Shown here in pieces: positions 37,470-48,104 of a stretch of 64,000 bases of DNA. Made by a program: the position numbers and the translations under genes. The DNA is taken from positions 372,001 through 436,000 of the forward strand of contig NZ_JABRWJ010000006.1 of the NCBI RefSeq assembly GCF_013266755.1. Reading direction: 5' to 3'. The first letter of the stretch is position 1; every line of letters begins with the position of its first letter. Under the pieces are notes generated by a model that made no database searches, was not told the DNA's origin, and was given only the letters and a program-made list of their open reading frames with translations. This stretch comes from Pseudaquabacterium terrae (GTDB taxonomy: Bacteria > Pseudomonadota > Gammaproteobacteria > Burkholderiales > Burkholderiaceae_C).

Positions 37470-38960
37470 CCAGCTCACCGCGGCCATGTCATTGGCGAAG
37501 ATCGGCGAGCTCGCCCACAGGCCCTTCAGCCCCTTCTTGGCCACCGCCACCTGCGCCGGGTTGAAGATCCACGCGTTGACCGCATCGGCGCTCAGCTGGC
37601 GCTGCAGGTCGCCGTAGAGCTTGGCCCGCTGGGCAGTCGGCGCTTCGGCATGCTTCTTCGCCAGCGCGTCGAAGGTCTTGCTCTGATAACCCCAGTAGTA
37701 CGCGGCATTGGTGTACTGCATGTAGTCCAGCGGCTCGGCGTGGTTGATGATCGTCAGGTCGAAGTTGCCCTTGAACGGCACCGACAGCCACTGCGCCCAT
37801 TCGACGTTCTCGATCTTCGCGACGATGCCGACCTTGGCCAGCATCGCGGCCACCACCTCGCCGCCCTTGCGCGCGTACTGCGGCGGCGGCAAGGTCAGCG
37901 TGACGTTCAGCGGGGTCGCCACGCCGGCTTCCTTCAGCAGCGCCTTGGCCTTCTCCGGATCGTAGGGATAGGCGCCGGTCAGGTCGACGTAACCCGCGTC
38001 GGTCGGCGCGGCATGGCTGCCGATCGGCTTGGCCAGGCCTTCGAGCACGCCGTCGATGAAGGCCTTGCGGTCGATCGCATGCGCGATCGCGCGCCGCACG
38101 CGCACGTCGTCGAAGGGCTTGCGCTTGTTGTTGATCGTCAGTTGGCCCTTGCCGGCGGTCGAGCCGATCTCGACGGTGAAGCGCTTGTCGCCCTGGAACT
38201 GCTTCAGGTTCTGGAACGCGGCGAAACGCGGCATGCCGTCGATGTCGCCGGCCAGCAGCGCCGCGACCTGCGCGGCCGGATCGTTGATGAATCGGAAGGT
38301 CACCTTCTTCAGCGTCACCTTGGCGGCATCGCGGTACCCGTCCCACTTGACCAGCGACACCGCCGAGCCCTTCTGCCAGCTGTCGAGCTTGAACGGGCCG
38401 GTGCCGACCGGGTTGGTCGCCGTCGTCGCCGCGCTTTTGGGCGACAGGATCACCGCGGTGTTCTCGCCGAGGCGGAACGGCAGCGTCGCGTCGGCGTTGT
38501 TCAGCGTCACGATCACCGTGTGCGCATCGGGCGTGGCGATCGACGAGATGTTGTCGAACACCGCCTTCTTGGCCTTGTTGGTTGAGCCCTCGGCCTTCGC
38601 GCGCTCGAAGGTCCACTTGACCGTGGCGGCGTCGAAGGGCGTGCCGTCCTGGAAGGTGATGCCCTTCTTCAGCTTGAAGGTGTAGAGCTTGCCGTCGGGG
38701 TCGCTCGACCACTCGGCGGCCAGCAGCGGCGTGACGCTGCCGTCGACGTGGATCTTGGTCAGGCCCTCGAGCACGTTGTAGTGCACGACCTCGCCGATCG
38801 CCGCGGCCGGCGCGGTCGTCGGGTCGAGCCCGGTCGGCTCGAGCACCATGCCGAGCACGACGCTGTCCTTGCGGGTCTGCGCCTGGGCCGGTGCGGTGCC
38901 GGCCGCCAGCAGCGCGCTGGCCGCGACGGTGGCAATCAGGTGACGACGGATGATCGACAT
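37464..38960 (-). CDS. ABC transporter substrate-binding protein, family 5 (peptide/nickel type)
   Basis: A 498-residue periplasmic protein. The signal peptide (MSIIRRHLIATVAASALLAA, cut near AQAQ) is followed by the family 5 core: YNVLEGLTKIHVDGSVTPLL (residues 61-80), FTFQDGTPF-like KKGITFQDGTPFDAATVKW, and NPVGTGPFKL near residue 186. These proteins feed peptides, opines or similar compounds to Dpp/Opp-type permeases. AGGAGAACCC lies before the ATG. Upstream on the same strand are two ATPase genes (dppF-like and dppD-like); the permease pair lies some 4.5 kb further upstream. Confidence 0.94.
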   Translation of the reverse strand: MSIIRRHLIATVAASALLAAGTAPAQAQTRKDSVVLGMVLEPTGLDPTTAPAAAIGEVVHYNVLEGLTKIHVDGSVTPLLAAEWSSDPDGKLYTFKLKKGITFQDGTPFDAATVKWTFERAKAEGSTNKAKKAVFDNISSIATPDAHTVIVTLNNADATLPFRLGENTAVILSPKSAATTATNPVGTGPFKLDSWQKGSAVSLVKWDGYRDAAKVTLKKVTFRFINDPAAQVAALLAGDIDGMPRFAAFQNLKQFQGDKRFTVEIGSTAGKGQLTINNKRKPFDDVRVRRAIAHAIDRKAFIDGVLEGLAKPIGSHAAPTDAGYVDLTGAYPYDPEKAKALLKEAGVATPLNVTLTLPPPQYARKGGEVVAAMLAKVGIVAKIENVEWAQWLSVPFKGNFDLTIINHAEPLDYMQYTNAAYYWGYQSKTFDALAKKHAEAPTAQRAKLYGDLQRQLSADAVNAWIFNPAQVAVAKKGLKGLWASSPIFANDMAAVSWQ

Positions 38961-38979
38961 GGGTTCTCCTCTTGTCTGG

Positions 38980-39966
38980 TCAAGCCGGTAGCGCGCCCAG
39001 CACCCGCTCGGCTTCATGGCAGGCCGCCTGGTGCCCGGCGCCGAGCGCGCGCAGCGCCGGCGGTTCGGCAAGGCAGCGATGCTGCCTGAACGCGCAGCGC
39101 GGCGCAAAGGCACAACCCCCCGGCGCGGCGACCGGCTCGATGGGGATGCGCTGCGCCCGTCGCGTGCCGGGCCGGGCCTGCGGCACCGCGGACATCAGCA
39201 GCCGGGTGTACGGATGCGCGGCGGCGTGGAACAGCGTGTCCGGGTCGCCCTGCTCGACGATGCGGCCCTGGTACAGCACGATCACTTCGTCGCACACCAG
39301 GTCGACGACCGCCAGGTCGTGGCTGATGAACAGGTACGTGACGCCGAGCGTGTCCTGCAGGTCCTGCATCAGGTTCAGCACCTGCGCCTGCACCGAGACA
39401 TCGAGCGCACTCACCGGCTCGTCGGCGACGATCAGTTTCGGCTTCGTGACCAGCGCGCGGGCGATCGCGATGCGCTGGCGCTGGCCGCCGGAGAACTCGT
39501 GCGGGTATTTCGCCAGGTCGGCCGCGCGCAAGCCCACCGCGTCGAGCGTCTCCGCGGCGCGGATGCGCATCGCTTCGGCCGGCACGCCGCCTTGCGCCTC
39601 CAGCGGTTCGGCGACGATGCGGCCGACCGTCTGGCGCGGATCGAGCGAGCCGAACGGATCCTGGAACACCATCTGGAAGTCCGCGCGCGCGCGGCGCAGC
39701 TCGGCCGGTGTCAGTGCATTCAGGTCGCGCCCGCCCATCAGCACCCGGCCGGCGGTCGGCGTCTCAAGCGCCATCACCAGCCGCGCCAGCGTGCTCTTGC
39801 CGCAGCCCGATTCACCGACGACACCGAGGCTGCGGCCGGCCTGCAGCGTGAAGCTGACGCCCTGCAGCGCGTGCACGACCGGCGGCGCGGCCAACAAGCG
39901 TTCACGTGGCAAGCGGTAGTGCTTGACGACGTTGTGCACCTCGAGCAACGCGGGGCCGATTCTCAT
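38980..39966 (-). CDS. dppF: ABC transporter ATP-binding protein, OppF/DppF type
   Basis: A 328-residue ATPase. Walker A is [11 protein letters not shown] (near residue 55), signature [12 protein letters not shown], Walker [13 protein letters not shown] and switch His in FISHDLAVV. The C-terminal oligopeptide-transporter extension has Cys-rich [16 protein letters not shown], as in OppF/DppF. It overlaps the dppD stop by 4 nt (ATGA) and is followed 19 bp later by the binding-protein gene. Symbol is by family; the substrate is not known to be dipeptide. Confidence 0.94.
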   Translation of the reverse strand: MRIGPALLEVHNVVKHYRLPRERLLAAPPVVHALQGVSFTLQAGRSLGVVGESGCGKSTLARLVMALETPTAGRVLMGGRDLNALTPAELRRARADFQMVFQDPFGSLDPRQTVGRIVAEPLEAQGGVPAEAMRIRAAETLDAVGLRAADLAKYPHEFSGGQRQRIAIARALVTKPKLIVADEPVSALDVSVQAQVLNLMQDLQDTLGVTYLFISHDLAVVDLVCDEVIVLYQGRIVEQGDPDTLFHAAAHPYTRLLMSAVPQARPGTRRAQRIPIEPVAAPGGCAFAPRCAFRQHRCLAEPPALRALGAGHQAACHEAERVLGALPA

Positions 39967-40958
39967 GCAATCTCCCGCACCCGGATGCAGCGTGCCGCAT
40001 GGTCGGGCACGACGTCGATCGGCGGCGGCAGCGCACTGCGGCAATCGGGAATCACCCACTCGCAGCGGTCCGAGAACGGGCAGCCGGCCGGCAGGTCGAT
40101 CAACTCGGGCACGCGGCCGGCGATCGTCTTCAGCCGCGTGCCGCGCGGCAGCCCCAGCGCCGGGCGCGCGGCGAACAGCCCGCGCGTGTACGGGTGCGCC
40201 AGGCGCGCGAACACGCTCTCGGTCGGCCCGCTCTCGACGACGGTGCCACCGTACATCACCAGCATGCGCTGCACCGTCTCGGCCATCACCCCGAGGTCGT
40301 GGCTGATCAGCAGCAGCGCCATGCCGTCCTCGGCCACCAGCTGGCCGATCAGCTCGAGCACCTCGCGCTGGATCGTGACGTCGAGCGCGGTGGTCGGCTC
40401 GTCGGCGATCAAGAGGTCCGGGCCGCAGGCCAGCGCGATGGCGATGACCACGCGCTGGCGCTGGCCACCGGAGAGCTGGTGCGGATAGGCATCGAGCCGG
40501 CGCGCCGGCTCGGGCAGCTGCACGCGTTCGAGCAGCCGCAGCGCCTCGGCGCGCGCGGCCGAGCCGTCGAGCCCGCGGTGGATGCGCAGCGATTCGCCGA
40601 TCTGGCGGCCGATCGTGTGCAGCGGGTTCAGTGCCGTCATCGGCTCCTGGAAGATCATCGCCAGCCGGTTGCCGCGCAGTGCGCACCAGGCGGTTTCCGG
40701 CTGGCCGACCAGCTCGCGGCCCTCGAGCCTGATCGAGCCGGCGACCCGTGCCCCCTCCGGCAGCAGCCCCATCAGCGCCAGCGCGGTGATCGACTTGCCG
40801 CAGCCCGACTCGCCGATCAGGCCGAGCGTGTGGCCGCGCTGCAGCTCGAACGAGATGCCGCGCAGCGCGTCCGCCGGGCCGCGCGGGGTCTGCAGCGTGA
40901 CGCGCAGGTCCGTGACGGCCAGCAGCGGCGCCAAGTCTCGGCCCCCCGCGGCGCTCAT
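39963..40958 (-). CDS. dppD: ABC transporter ATP-binding protein, OppD/DppD type
   Basis: A 331-residue ATPase with Walker [12 protein letters not shown] (near residue 49), signature [14 protein letters not shown], Walker [13 protein letters not shown] and [12 protein letters not shown]. The C-terminal oligopeptide extension carries Cys motifs ([15 protein letters not shown]). It pairs with the overlapping dppF. It starts one base after the stop codon of the CYTH-domain gene, so the CYTH protein is co-translated with transporter ATPases, which is unusual. Confidence 0.94.
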   Translation of the reverse strand: MSAAGGRDLAPLLAVTDLRVTLQTPRGPADALRGISFELQRGHTLGLIGESGCGKSITALALMGLLPEGARVAGSIRLEGRELVGQPETAWCALRGNRLAMIFQEPMTALNPLHTIGRQIGESLRIHRGLDGSAARAEALRLLERVQLPEPARRLDAYPHQLSGGQRQRVVIAIALACGPDLLIADEPTTALDVTIQREVLELIGQLVAEDGMALLLISHDLGVMAETVQRMLVMYGGTVVESGPTESVFARLAHPYTRGLFAARPALGLPRGTRLKTIAGRVPELIDLPAGCPFSDRCEWVIPDCRSALPPPIDVVPDHAARCIRVREIA

Positions 40959-40959
40959 G

Positions 40960-41475
40960 TCACTTCGCCAGCAGGTCCAGGTAGGCGCCGCTGATCAGCG
41001 CCGTCGGCGGCACGCCGAGCGCATCGAGCAGGCCGCGCGCGATCGCCGTGCCCTCGTCCTCGGTCTGGCCTTCGCGCAGCACGACCTCGAGCTCGAGGAA
41101 GTCACCCAGGCCCTCGACATGGTCGAGGTGGATGCGCGTCTGGCCGGCCAGCACGAGGATGCGGTGCTTGACGACGCGGCCGAGCACGCCGCAGGCGCGC
41201 TCCAGCGCCTCGCGCAGCGTGTCGGGATCGGCGGCGGGCGTGATGACGTAGTCCGAGACCTTCGGGCCTTCGGCGTCGGGCCGGTGGTAGTGGATCAGCT
41301 CGCCGGCGCCGTCGCTGAAGACGCGCAGCTTCAGGCGGCCGTTGGGCACCTTGAAGAAGGTGTCGTCCTGGTGAATCAACTGCGGTGACTCGTCTTCCTC
41401 GGCCAGCGCGCGGGCGCGCGGCAGGAAGTCGTCGATGCTGTCGATGCGGGCTTTGATCTCGACGTTGGCGGGCAT
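40960..41475 (-). CDS. CYTH-domain protein, class IV adenylate-cyclase-like
   Basis: A 171-residue CYTH protein starting MPANVEIKARI. The signature is NxExK rather than ExExK, the form I associate with class IV cyclase-like proteins in Burkholderiales. Further tunnel residues are the charged pairs in RLKLRVF, ELIHYHRPD, VVKHRILVLAGQTRIHLD and LGDFLELEVVL. The fold binds triphosphates and divalent metal, so adenylate cyclase, triphosphatase or another nucleotide activity are all possible. It lies 1 bp before dppD. Together with the class III cyclase at 22137 it raises the question of cyclic-nucleotide signalling. Confidence 0.82.
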   Translation of the reverse strand: MPANVEIKARIDSIDDFLPRARALAEEDESPQLIHQDDTFFKVPNGRLKLRVFSDGAGELIHYHRPDAEGPKVSDYVITPAADPDTLREALERACGVLGRVVKHRILVLAGQTRIHLDHVEGLGDFLELEVVLREGQTEDEGTAIARGLLDALGVPPTALISGAYLDLLAK

Positions 41476-41515
41476 GAAACTGATTGTGCGGCCTAACGCG
41501 AGGGAGGCTGCGGGG

Positions 41516-42928
41516 CTACCACTTGCAGCCCTTGTCGCGGACGGCGTCTGCGAGCAAGGGAACCACTGCGGCAATGCCCATGCCGGCATAGGCCTGGCGG
41601 CAATCGGACTTGCCGGATTTCTCGATCTGGTCGGCGAGCTTGTTCTTGCGCTCGGGCGGCGGCGGCATCAGGTTCAGCATGCCGCGCGCGCCCTGGCCCG
41701 ACAGCTCGCCGCCGCGCGATGGGCGCGGCAGGTCGAGGTTCAGCCGCGGTGCGCTCGGCGGTGTCGACGGCGGCGTTGCGATGTCGTGGCCGATGCGCGG
41801 ACCGGCATCGGGCGCGCCGGGGATCGTGCGGGCCGACGGTTCGGGGCTCGGCGTCGTGCCGGTGGCCGGCCGCGGCGGCGCTTCGGGCGACGGCGCGGCG
41901 GTGCTGGCGCTCGGCGGCGCGCTGGTCGGCGGCGTGGTGACGGTGGGCGGTGCCGGGCGCGCGGCCGGCTCGGCCGCCGGCGCCGCCGGTTCGACCGGCA
42001 GCGACTTCGGCGCGACGGGTTCGATGGGCGCCGCCTTCGGCGCGATCGGTTCGACGGGCGCCGCCTTGGGCGCGATCGGCTCGATCGGCGGCACCTTCGG
42101 CGCCGCGGGCTCGCTGCGCACGCTCGGCATCGGTACGCGCTCGACCGGCGTCGGCCGCGGCAGCTCGGCCGGTTGCATGTCGATGGGCGCCGCCGGTTCG
42201 CGCAGCGGCAAGGGCGCGAGCGGTGGCGGCTCCGGCGCGGCGCGGATCGCCGGCATCGGCGCGCGTTCGATCGGCATGGGCGTCGGCGCGGCCAGCTCGG
42301 CCGGCTTCATCTCGATCGGCGCCGGGCGTTCGCGCAACGGCAAGGGTGCGAGCGGCGGCGGCTCCGGTGCGGCGCGCACCGCAGGCATCGGCACGCGTTC
42401 GACCGCGCTCGGCGCGGCCGGCTCGGCGGGGGTCAGGCCGATCGCGGCGGGGCGCTCCCGCGGCGGCAGCGGCGCAAGCACCGGCGCGTCGGCATCGGCG
42501 GGGCGGGCCGGCGCTGCCGGCTCCGTCGTCGATGGCGCTTCCGGCGGGCCTTCGCGGGCCGCATCGGCCGGCGTGGGCTGCCAGGTGCCCGGCTGCGCGG
42601 CGCCCGGCAGTTCGGCCGGTGCCGGTTCGGATTCACGCACCGTGCCGCCGAAGCGCGGGCGCTCCGCCGTGCCGATCGGGCCGGCGGCGACGGGCGGCGC
42701 GGGCTGGGCCGCGCCATTGCCGGGATCGGTGCGCAGCCCGCGCAGCGTGACGTTCAGGCTGCCCCAGACACCTTCACCCTGGCGCGCGGTACCGCCGGGC
42801 AGCGTGCCGATCAGCAGCACCGCCAGCACGTGCAGCAGCAGCGCCAGCGTGATGCACTGCCGCAGCGGCGGGGCATCCAGCGGCGCCGGCGGCCAGACGG
42901 CCGGGCGGGGCGAAGAAAGGATCGTCAC
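41516..42928 (-). CDS. proline-rich TonB-like membrane protein with internal repeats
   Basis: A 470-residue protein. One N-terminal hydrophobic helix (residues 25-45, CITLALLLHVLAVLLIGTLP) is followed by about 350 residues rich in Pro, Ala and Glu, then a small C-terminal domain (KSDCRQAYAGMGIAAVVPLL, with Cys residues). The central region has two longer repeats around VRAAPEPPPLAPLPLRE and a run of PKAAPxEPIA units. This resembles TonB or TolA spacers that cross the periplasm, but no TonB C-terminal domain is recognised. The start is GTG at 42928, with no ATG nearby. Function unknown. Confidence 0.7.
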   Translation of the reverse strand: MTILSSPRPAVWPPAPLDAPPLRQCITLALLLHVLAVLLIGTLPGGTARQGEGVWGSLNVTLRGLRTDPGNGAAQPAPPVAAGPIGTAERPRFGGTVRESEPAPAELPGAAQPGTWQPTPADAAREGPPEAPSTTEPAAPARPADADAPVLAPLPPRERPAAIGLTPAEPAAPSAVERVPMPAVRAAPEPPPLAPLPLRERPAPIEMKPAELAAPTPMPIERAPMPAIRAAPEPPPLAPLPLREPAAPIDMQPAELPRPTPVERVPMPSVRSEPAAPKVPPIEPIAPKAAPVEPIAPKAAPIEPVAPKSLPVEPAAPAAEPAARPAPPTVTTPPTSAPPSASTAAPSPEAPPRPATGTTPSPEPSARTIPGAPDAGPRIGHDIATPPSTPPSAPRLNLDLPRPSRGGELSGQGARGMLNLMPPPPERKNKLADQIEKSGKSDCRQAYAGMGIAAVVPLLADAVRDKGCKW

Positions 42929-42976
42929 GAGGAGCCGAAAGGCCCCGAGTGTGCCCAGCGCCGCCGCCAGCGTCCA

Positions 42977-43666
42977 TCACGCAGGCATGGGTTGCAGCGG
43001 CGCCGCGCGGGCGCGGTCGACATCCGGGCTGCGGTACGAGGCTTCCGGGATGCGCGCCAGCGTCGAGCGCTGCAGCGGCCCGTCCTGCAGCCCGTAGAAC
43101 TGCTGGAAGCTCATGATCAGCGGCCGCCAGCGGTCCGGATCGATGCGGTTCGGCTCACCCTCGGCCAGCAGCGCCGGCGCGACGTGCACGCGCAGGATGC
43201 GCGCCTCGAAGATCCAGCAGTGGCCGCGCAGCAGCGGATCCTCGTCTGCCAGGCCGTGGCGGGCTTCAATCACCGCCTCCATCTGCACCGGGCATTGCGC
43301 GATGCGCGGGGCGCGCACGGCTTCGGACGCCTGCGGCGTCAGCCCGGCCTGCGCGAACTTGTCGTGCACCGTGCGGTAGCCGCGGCGCTGCTTCGGCGCA
43401 GGCACCGGATCGGCGCCGGTCGTCAGCGCCAGCCGGTCGACCGCGTCCACCTCGGCGGCCGAGGGCAGGTTGATCACGCACTGCGGGTCGCGCAGCAGGT
43501 TGGCGGCGCTCTGCGAGCCGGCGCCCAGGCCCAGCATGCAGCGCCAGCCGAGCCAGAAGGCCGAGCTCATCGGCGCGATGTTCGGCGTGCCGTCGGGGTT
43601 GGTGGTCGTCAGCAGGACGACCGGGGTGCCGAAGTACAGGATCGGCGGTTCGCTGCGCACATGCAT
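42977..43666 (-). CDS. flavin reductase-like FMN-binding protein
   Basis: A 229-residue protein of the flavin reductase fold: YFGTPVVLLTTTNPDGTPNI (residues 11-30), APMSSAFWLGWRCMLGLGAG and NLLRDPQCVINLPS. FMN binding and NAD(P)H:flavin reduction or related oxidoreductase activity is expected. ATG 43666 (MHVRSEPP) is chosen; a GTG one codon upstream is also in frame. It sits between panC and the proline-rich gene on the same strand with no obvious pathway link. The 127 bp upstream, to panC, show no recognisable site. Confidence 0.85.
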   Translation of the reverse strand: MHVRSEPPILYFGTPVVLLTTTNPDGTPNIAPMSSAFWLGWRCMLGLGAGSQSAANLLRDPQCVINLPSAAEVDAVDRLALTTGADPVPAPKQRRGYRTVHDKFAQAGLTPQASEAVRAPRIAQCPVQMEAVIEARHGLADEDPLLRGHCWIFEARILRVHVAPALLAEGEPNRIDPDRWRPLIMSFQQFYGLQDGPLQRSTLARIPEASYRSPDVDRARAAPLQPMPA

Positions 43667-43793
43667 CACAAGGCTCCACGGAGGACAGGGGATGACGGCA
43701 GTGTGCGCAGCGGGCGGCCCGCCGGCTCGCCGGTTTCGGACCTTCGATTCGGACGCCGATGGCCGCTTACTTTGCGGACCAGGCGACTGTCGA

Positions 43794-45453
<1,660 letters not shown>

Positions 45454-45534
45454 CGCGGGCTTGGGCGGCAGTACTGCGGGCGGCGAGTCTAACGCTGCGG
45501 TGCAGCAAAGGTCTGTCGCTGGGATGACGCTGCG

Positions 45535-46383
45535 TCAGCGTTTGCGGGCCAGCTTGGGGTCCATCAGGTCGCGCAGGCCGTCGCCCATCAGGTTCAGCCC
45601 CAGCACGCTGGCGGCGATCGCGACGCCCGGGTAGACGGCCAGCATCGGCGCGGTGAACAGCTGCGTCTGCGCTTCGTTCAGCATGCGGCCCCAGCTCGGT
45701 TGCGGCGGTTGCGTGCCGAGCCCGAGGTAGGACAGCGCCGCCTCGGCGAGGATCGCGGTGGCGAACGAGATCGTCGCCTGCACGATCAGCACGCTGGCGA
45801 TGTTCGGCAGCACATGGTCGAGCGTGATGCGCCACGGCCCCTTGCCGGCCGCGCGCGCGGCGAGCACGTATTCACGCGCCCACACCGCGTTGGCGGCGCC
45901 GCGCGTGATGCGGGCGAAGACGGGGATGTTGAAGATGCCGATCGCGACGATGCCGGTGATCAGCCCGGGGCCGTAGATCGCGCCGAGCATGATCGCCGAC
46001 AGCAGCGCCGGGAAGGCGAAGGTGAAGTCCGCCGCGCGCATCACCAGCTCCTCGACCCAGCCGCGCTTGGCCGATGCCAGGCAGCCCAGCAGCACGCCGG
46101 CGATCAGCCCGATGCCGACTGCGATGACGCCGACGACGATCGAGTTCTGCGAGCCGACCAGCAGCTGCGAGGCGATGTCGCGGCCCAGGCTGTCGGTGCC
46201 CAGCCAGTGCGCGGCGCTCGGGCCTTGCAGCTTGTTCGGGATGTCGATGTCGGCCGGCGGATAGGGCGCCCAGACCAGCGAGACCAGCGCCGCCAGCACC
46301 AGCAGCAGCGACAGCGCGGCGCCGAGCACGAAGCTCGGATGGCGGCGCGCGCGGTGCAGGAAACGCGCGGAACCGTCGCTCAT
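45535..46383 (-). CDS. dppC: ABC transporter permease, DppC/OppC type
   Basis: A 282-residue inner-membrane permease. The N-terminal cytoplasmic stretch and first helix (FVLGAALSLLLVLAALVSLV) are followed by the OppC-type WLGTDSLGRDIASQLLVGSQ, and the EAA coupling loop reads AREYVLAARAAGKGPWRITL near residue 180. It should pair with dppB. Between them lies an MntA-HepT toxin-antitoxin pair, and the hepT stop overlaps this ATG by 4 nt. Binding protein and ATPases lie downstream at 37.5-41 kb. Confidence 0.94.
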   Translation of the reverse strand: MSDGSARFLHRARRHPSFVLGAALSLLLVLAALVSLVWAPYPPADIDIPNKLQGPSAAHWLGTDSLGRDIASQLLVGSQNSIVVGVIAVGIGLIAGVLLGCLASAKRGWVEELVMRAADFTFAFPALLSAIMLGAIYGPGLITGIVAIGIFNIPVFARITRGAANAVWAREYVLAARAAGKGPWRITLDHVLPNIASVLIVQATISFATAILAEAALSYLGLGTQPPQPSWGRMLNEAQTQLFTAPMLAVYPGVAIAASVLGLNLMGDGLRDLMDPKLARKR

Positions 46384-46733
46384 GCGCTGTCGTCGGCCGG
46401 CCACTGGGCTTGCGCGAGAGCTGCGATCAGCGCCGGTACGTCGCCTTGCACGATGCTCCACAGGGTGTCGTTGTCGATCCCGAGGTAGCCATGAACCAGG
46501 CGATTGCGAGTTGCGACCACTAGCCGCCACGGCACTTCAGGAACCAAGCGCCGCACCTCTTCAGGTACATGCGTTGCCGCTTCGCCGATCAACTCCAGGT
46601 TCCTCAGCGTCGCGTCATAGGTCTTCGCATCGGCAATGAACGCCGCTTGGTCGAAGCCCTGGGTGTACGCCTGAACCTTGCGCGCGAACGTGCCCATGTC
46701 GTCGACATAGAAGCGCCACGCGCGCTCAGACAT
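46380..46733 (-). CDS. hepT: HepT-like HEPN ribonuclease toxin
   Basis: A 117-residue HEPN-domain (DUF86) protein. The active motif Rx4-6H is intact and in the extended RNRLVHGY form (Arg76, His81, Tyr83), the tyrosine being the site AMPylated by MntA in the characterised Shewanella system. Homologues cleave RNA when unmodified. It overlaps mntA by 8 bp upstream and dppC by 4 nt downstream, so the toxin is co-translated with a transporter permease. Confidence 0.92.
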   Translation of the reverse strand: MSERAWRFYVDDMGTFARKVQAYTQGFDQAAFIADAKTYDATLRNLELIGEAATHVPEEVRRLVPEVPWRLVVATRNRLVHGYLGIDNDTLWSIVQGDVPALIAALAQAQWPADDSA

Positions 46734-47016
46734 GGATCGCCTCGCGTTCGACGAAGGGGCGCAGCTCGTTGCGCAATGCGTTCGCAGTGACGAGGTCGAC
46801 GGGCCGCGCCAACAGGTCCTCCAGGTAGAACTGCAGGCCGAAGTAGCGCGCCGAGGTGGCAGGGCCATCGAAGGCGACCAGGATGTCGATGTCGCTATCC
46901 GGTGTCGCCGCGTCGCGCGCCACCGAGCCGAACACCGCGAGATCACGCACGCCAAAGCGCTGCGCCAACACGGGTTTGTGCTGTGCCAGCAATTCAACGG
47001 CCTGATCGCGCCTCAT
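46726..47016 (-). CDS. mntA: MntA-type nucleotidyltransferase antitoxin
   Basis: A 96-residue minimal nucleotidyltransferase with the motif GS-x10-DxD (Gly30-Ser31 to Asp42-I-Asp44) and a later PVDLV that supplies the third Asp. It is expected to inactivate HepT by adding AMP to the tyrosine of the RxxxxHxY motif. The order antitoxin then toxin and the 8-bp overlap are standard. The pair lies in the 680 bp between dppB and dppC, all on the minus strand. GC is a little lower than in the flanks, consistent with insertion. Confidence 0.92.
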   Translation of the reverse strand: MRRDQAVELLAQHKPVLAQRFGVRDLAVFGSVARDAATPDSDIDILVAFDGPATSARYFGLQFYLEDLLARPVDLVTANALRNELRPFVEREAIHV

Positions 47017-47060
47017 ACGCGCATTGTCCCGTCGCTGCGGGCGTCGAAGCAACCGCCCTG

Positions 47061-48023
47061 TCACGCATCGCTGGCCTTCAGCCGCGGATCGACCAGCGCG
47101 TACAGCACGTCGACGACGAAGTTGACGACGATCACCACCGCGACCAGCAGCATCACGACGTCGCGCACGACCACCAGGTCGCGGTTGGCGATGGCCTGGA
47201 AGACGAGCCGGCCGATGCCCGGCAGCACGAAGACGTTCTCGACGACGATGGTGCCGGTGATCAGGTTCGCGAACTGCAGCCCCATGATCGTCAGCACCGG
47301 GATCATCGCGTTGCGCAGCACGTGCTGCCACAGCGTCGCGCGCGATGTCAGGCCCTTGGCGCGGGCGGTGCGCACGTAGTCCTCGCGCATCACCTCGAGC
47401 ACCGACGAGCGTGTCACGCGCGCGAGGATGGCGGCCTGCACCAGCGCCAGCGCCAGCGCCGGCAGCGCCAGCGCCTGCAGCGCCGGGCCGATGCCGCCGC
47501 CATCGGCTTCGCTCCAGCCCGGAAAACCGCCGGCCGAGACCCACTGCAGCTTCACCGCGAACAGCAGGATCAGCAGGATCGCGAACCAGAAGCTCGGCAC
47601 CGCGATGCCGAGCTGCGAGGCCAGCATCACGCCGACGTCGCCGGCGCGGTTGTGGCGCGCCGCGGCATAAATGCCGAAGACCAGCGCCAACACCGTCGTC
47701 AGCACCATCGCCAGCAGCGCCAGCGGCAGCGTCACGCGCAGCCGCTCGGCGATCAGCTCGGCGGTGGGCGAGCCGTAGGACAGGCTGTTGGCCGTCTCGG
47801 CGAGCAGCAGGCCGCCGATCCAGTGTGTGTAGCGCTCAGGCGCAGGGCGGTCGAGGCCGAGCTTCTTCTCCAGCGCGGCGATCGACTCCGGTGTCGCGGT
47901 GTCGCCGAGCATCACCTGCGCGACGTTGCCCGGCAACAGCTCGAGCACTGCGAAGACCAGCAGCGAGGCGATCGCCAAGGTGGCGAAGAAGGTCGCGAAG
48001 CGCTTGGCGAGGAAGACGCTCAT
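47061..48023 (-). CDS. dppB: ABC transporter permease, DppB/OppB type
   Basis: A 320-residue permease with six helices. The N-terminal helix (FATFFATLAIASLLVFAVLE) is followed by PGN and the Opp-type LGLDRPAPERYTHWIGGLL. The EAA loop is REDYVRTARAKGLTSRATLW near residue 210, and the end DVLYALVDPRLK is typical. It heads a minus-strand run leading to MntA-HepT, dppC and the pan genes. It is divergent from the aldehyde dehydrogenase gene (81 bp). Substrate class is peptide-like or related. Confidence 0.94.
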   Translation of the reverse strand: MSVFLAKRFATFFATLAIASLLVFAVLELLPGNVAQVMLGDTATPESIAALEKKLGLDRPAPERYTHWIGGLLLAETANSLSYGSPTAELIAERLRVTLPLALLAMVLTTVLALVFGIYAAARHNRAGDVGVMLASQLGIAVPSFWFAILLILLFAVKLQWVSAGGFPGWSEADGGGIGPALQALALPALALALVQAAILARVTRSSVLEVMREDYVRTARAKGLTSRATLWQHVLRNAMIPVLTIMGLQFANLITGTIVVENVFVLPGIGRLVFQAIANRDLVVVRDVVMLLVAVVIVVNFVVDVLYALVDPRLKASDA

Positions 48024-48104
48024 CCGTCGAGGGCCGGTCCACTGCGGAACATGCGAACTATCATGCCCGAAACGCCTTGTTGCGCTGCCCGGAGCCTTTC
48101 AACG

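Noticed and set aside
46380-46382. Treating HepT as part of the transporter because of its 4-nt overlap with dppC
   Set aside because: Its HEPN motif and the MntA partner clearly identify a toxin-antitoxin pair.
46902-48104. N-terminal extension of the aldehyde dehydrogenase by about 400 codons
   Set aside because: The frame happens to stay open but lies antisense to mntA and dppB; the ALDH family starts at 48105.
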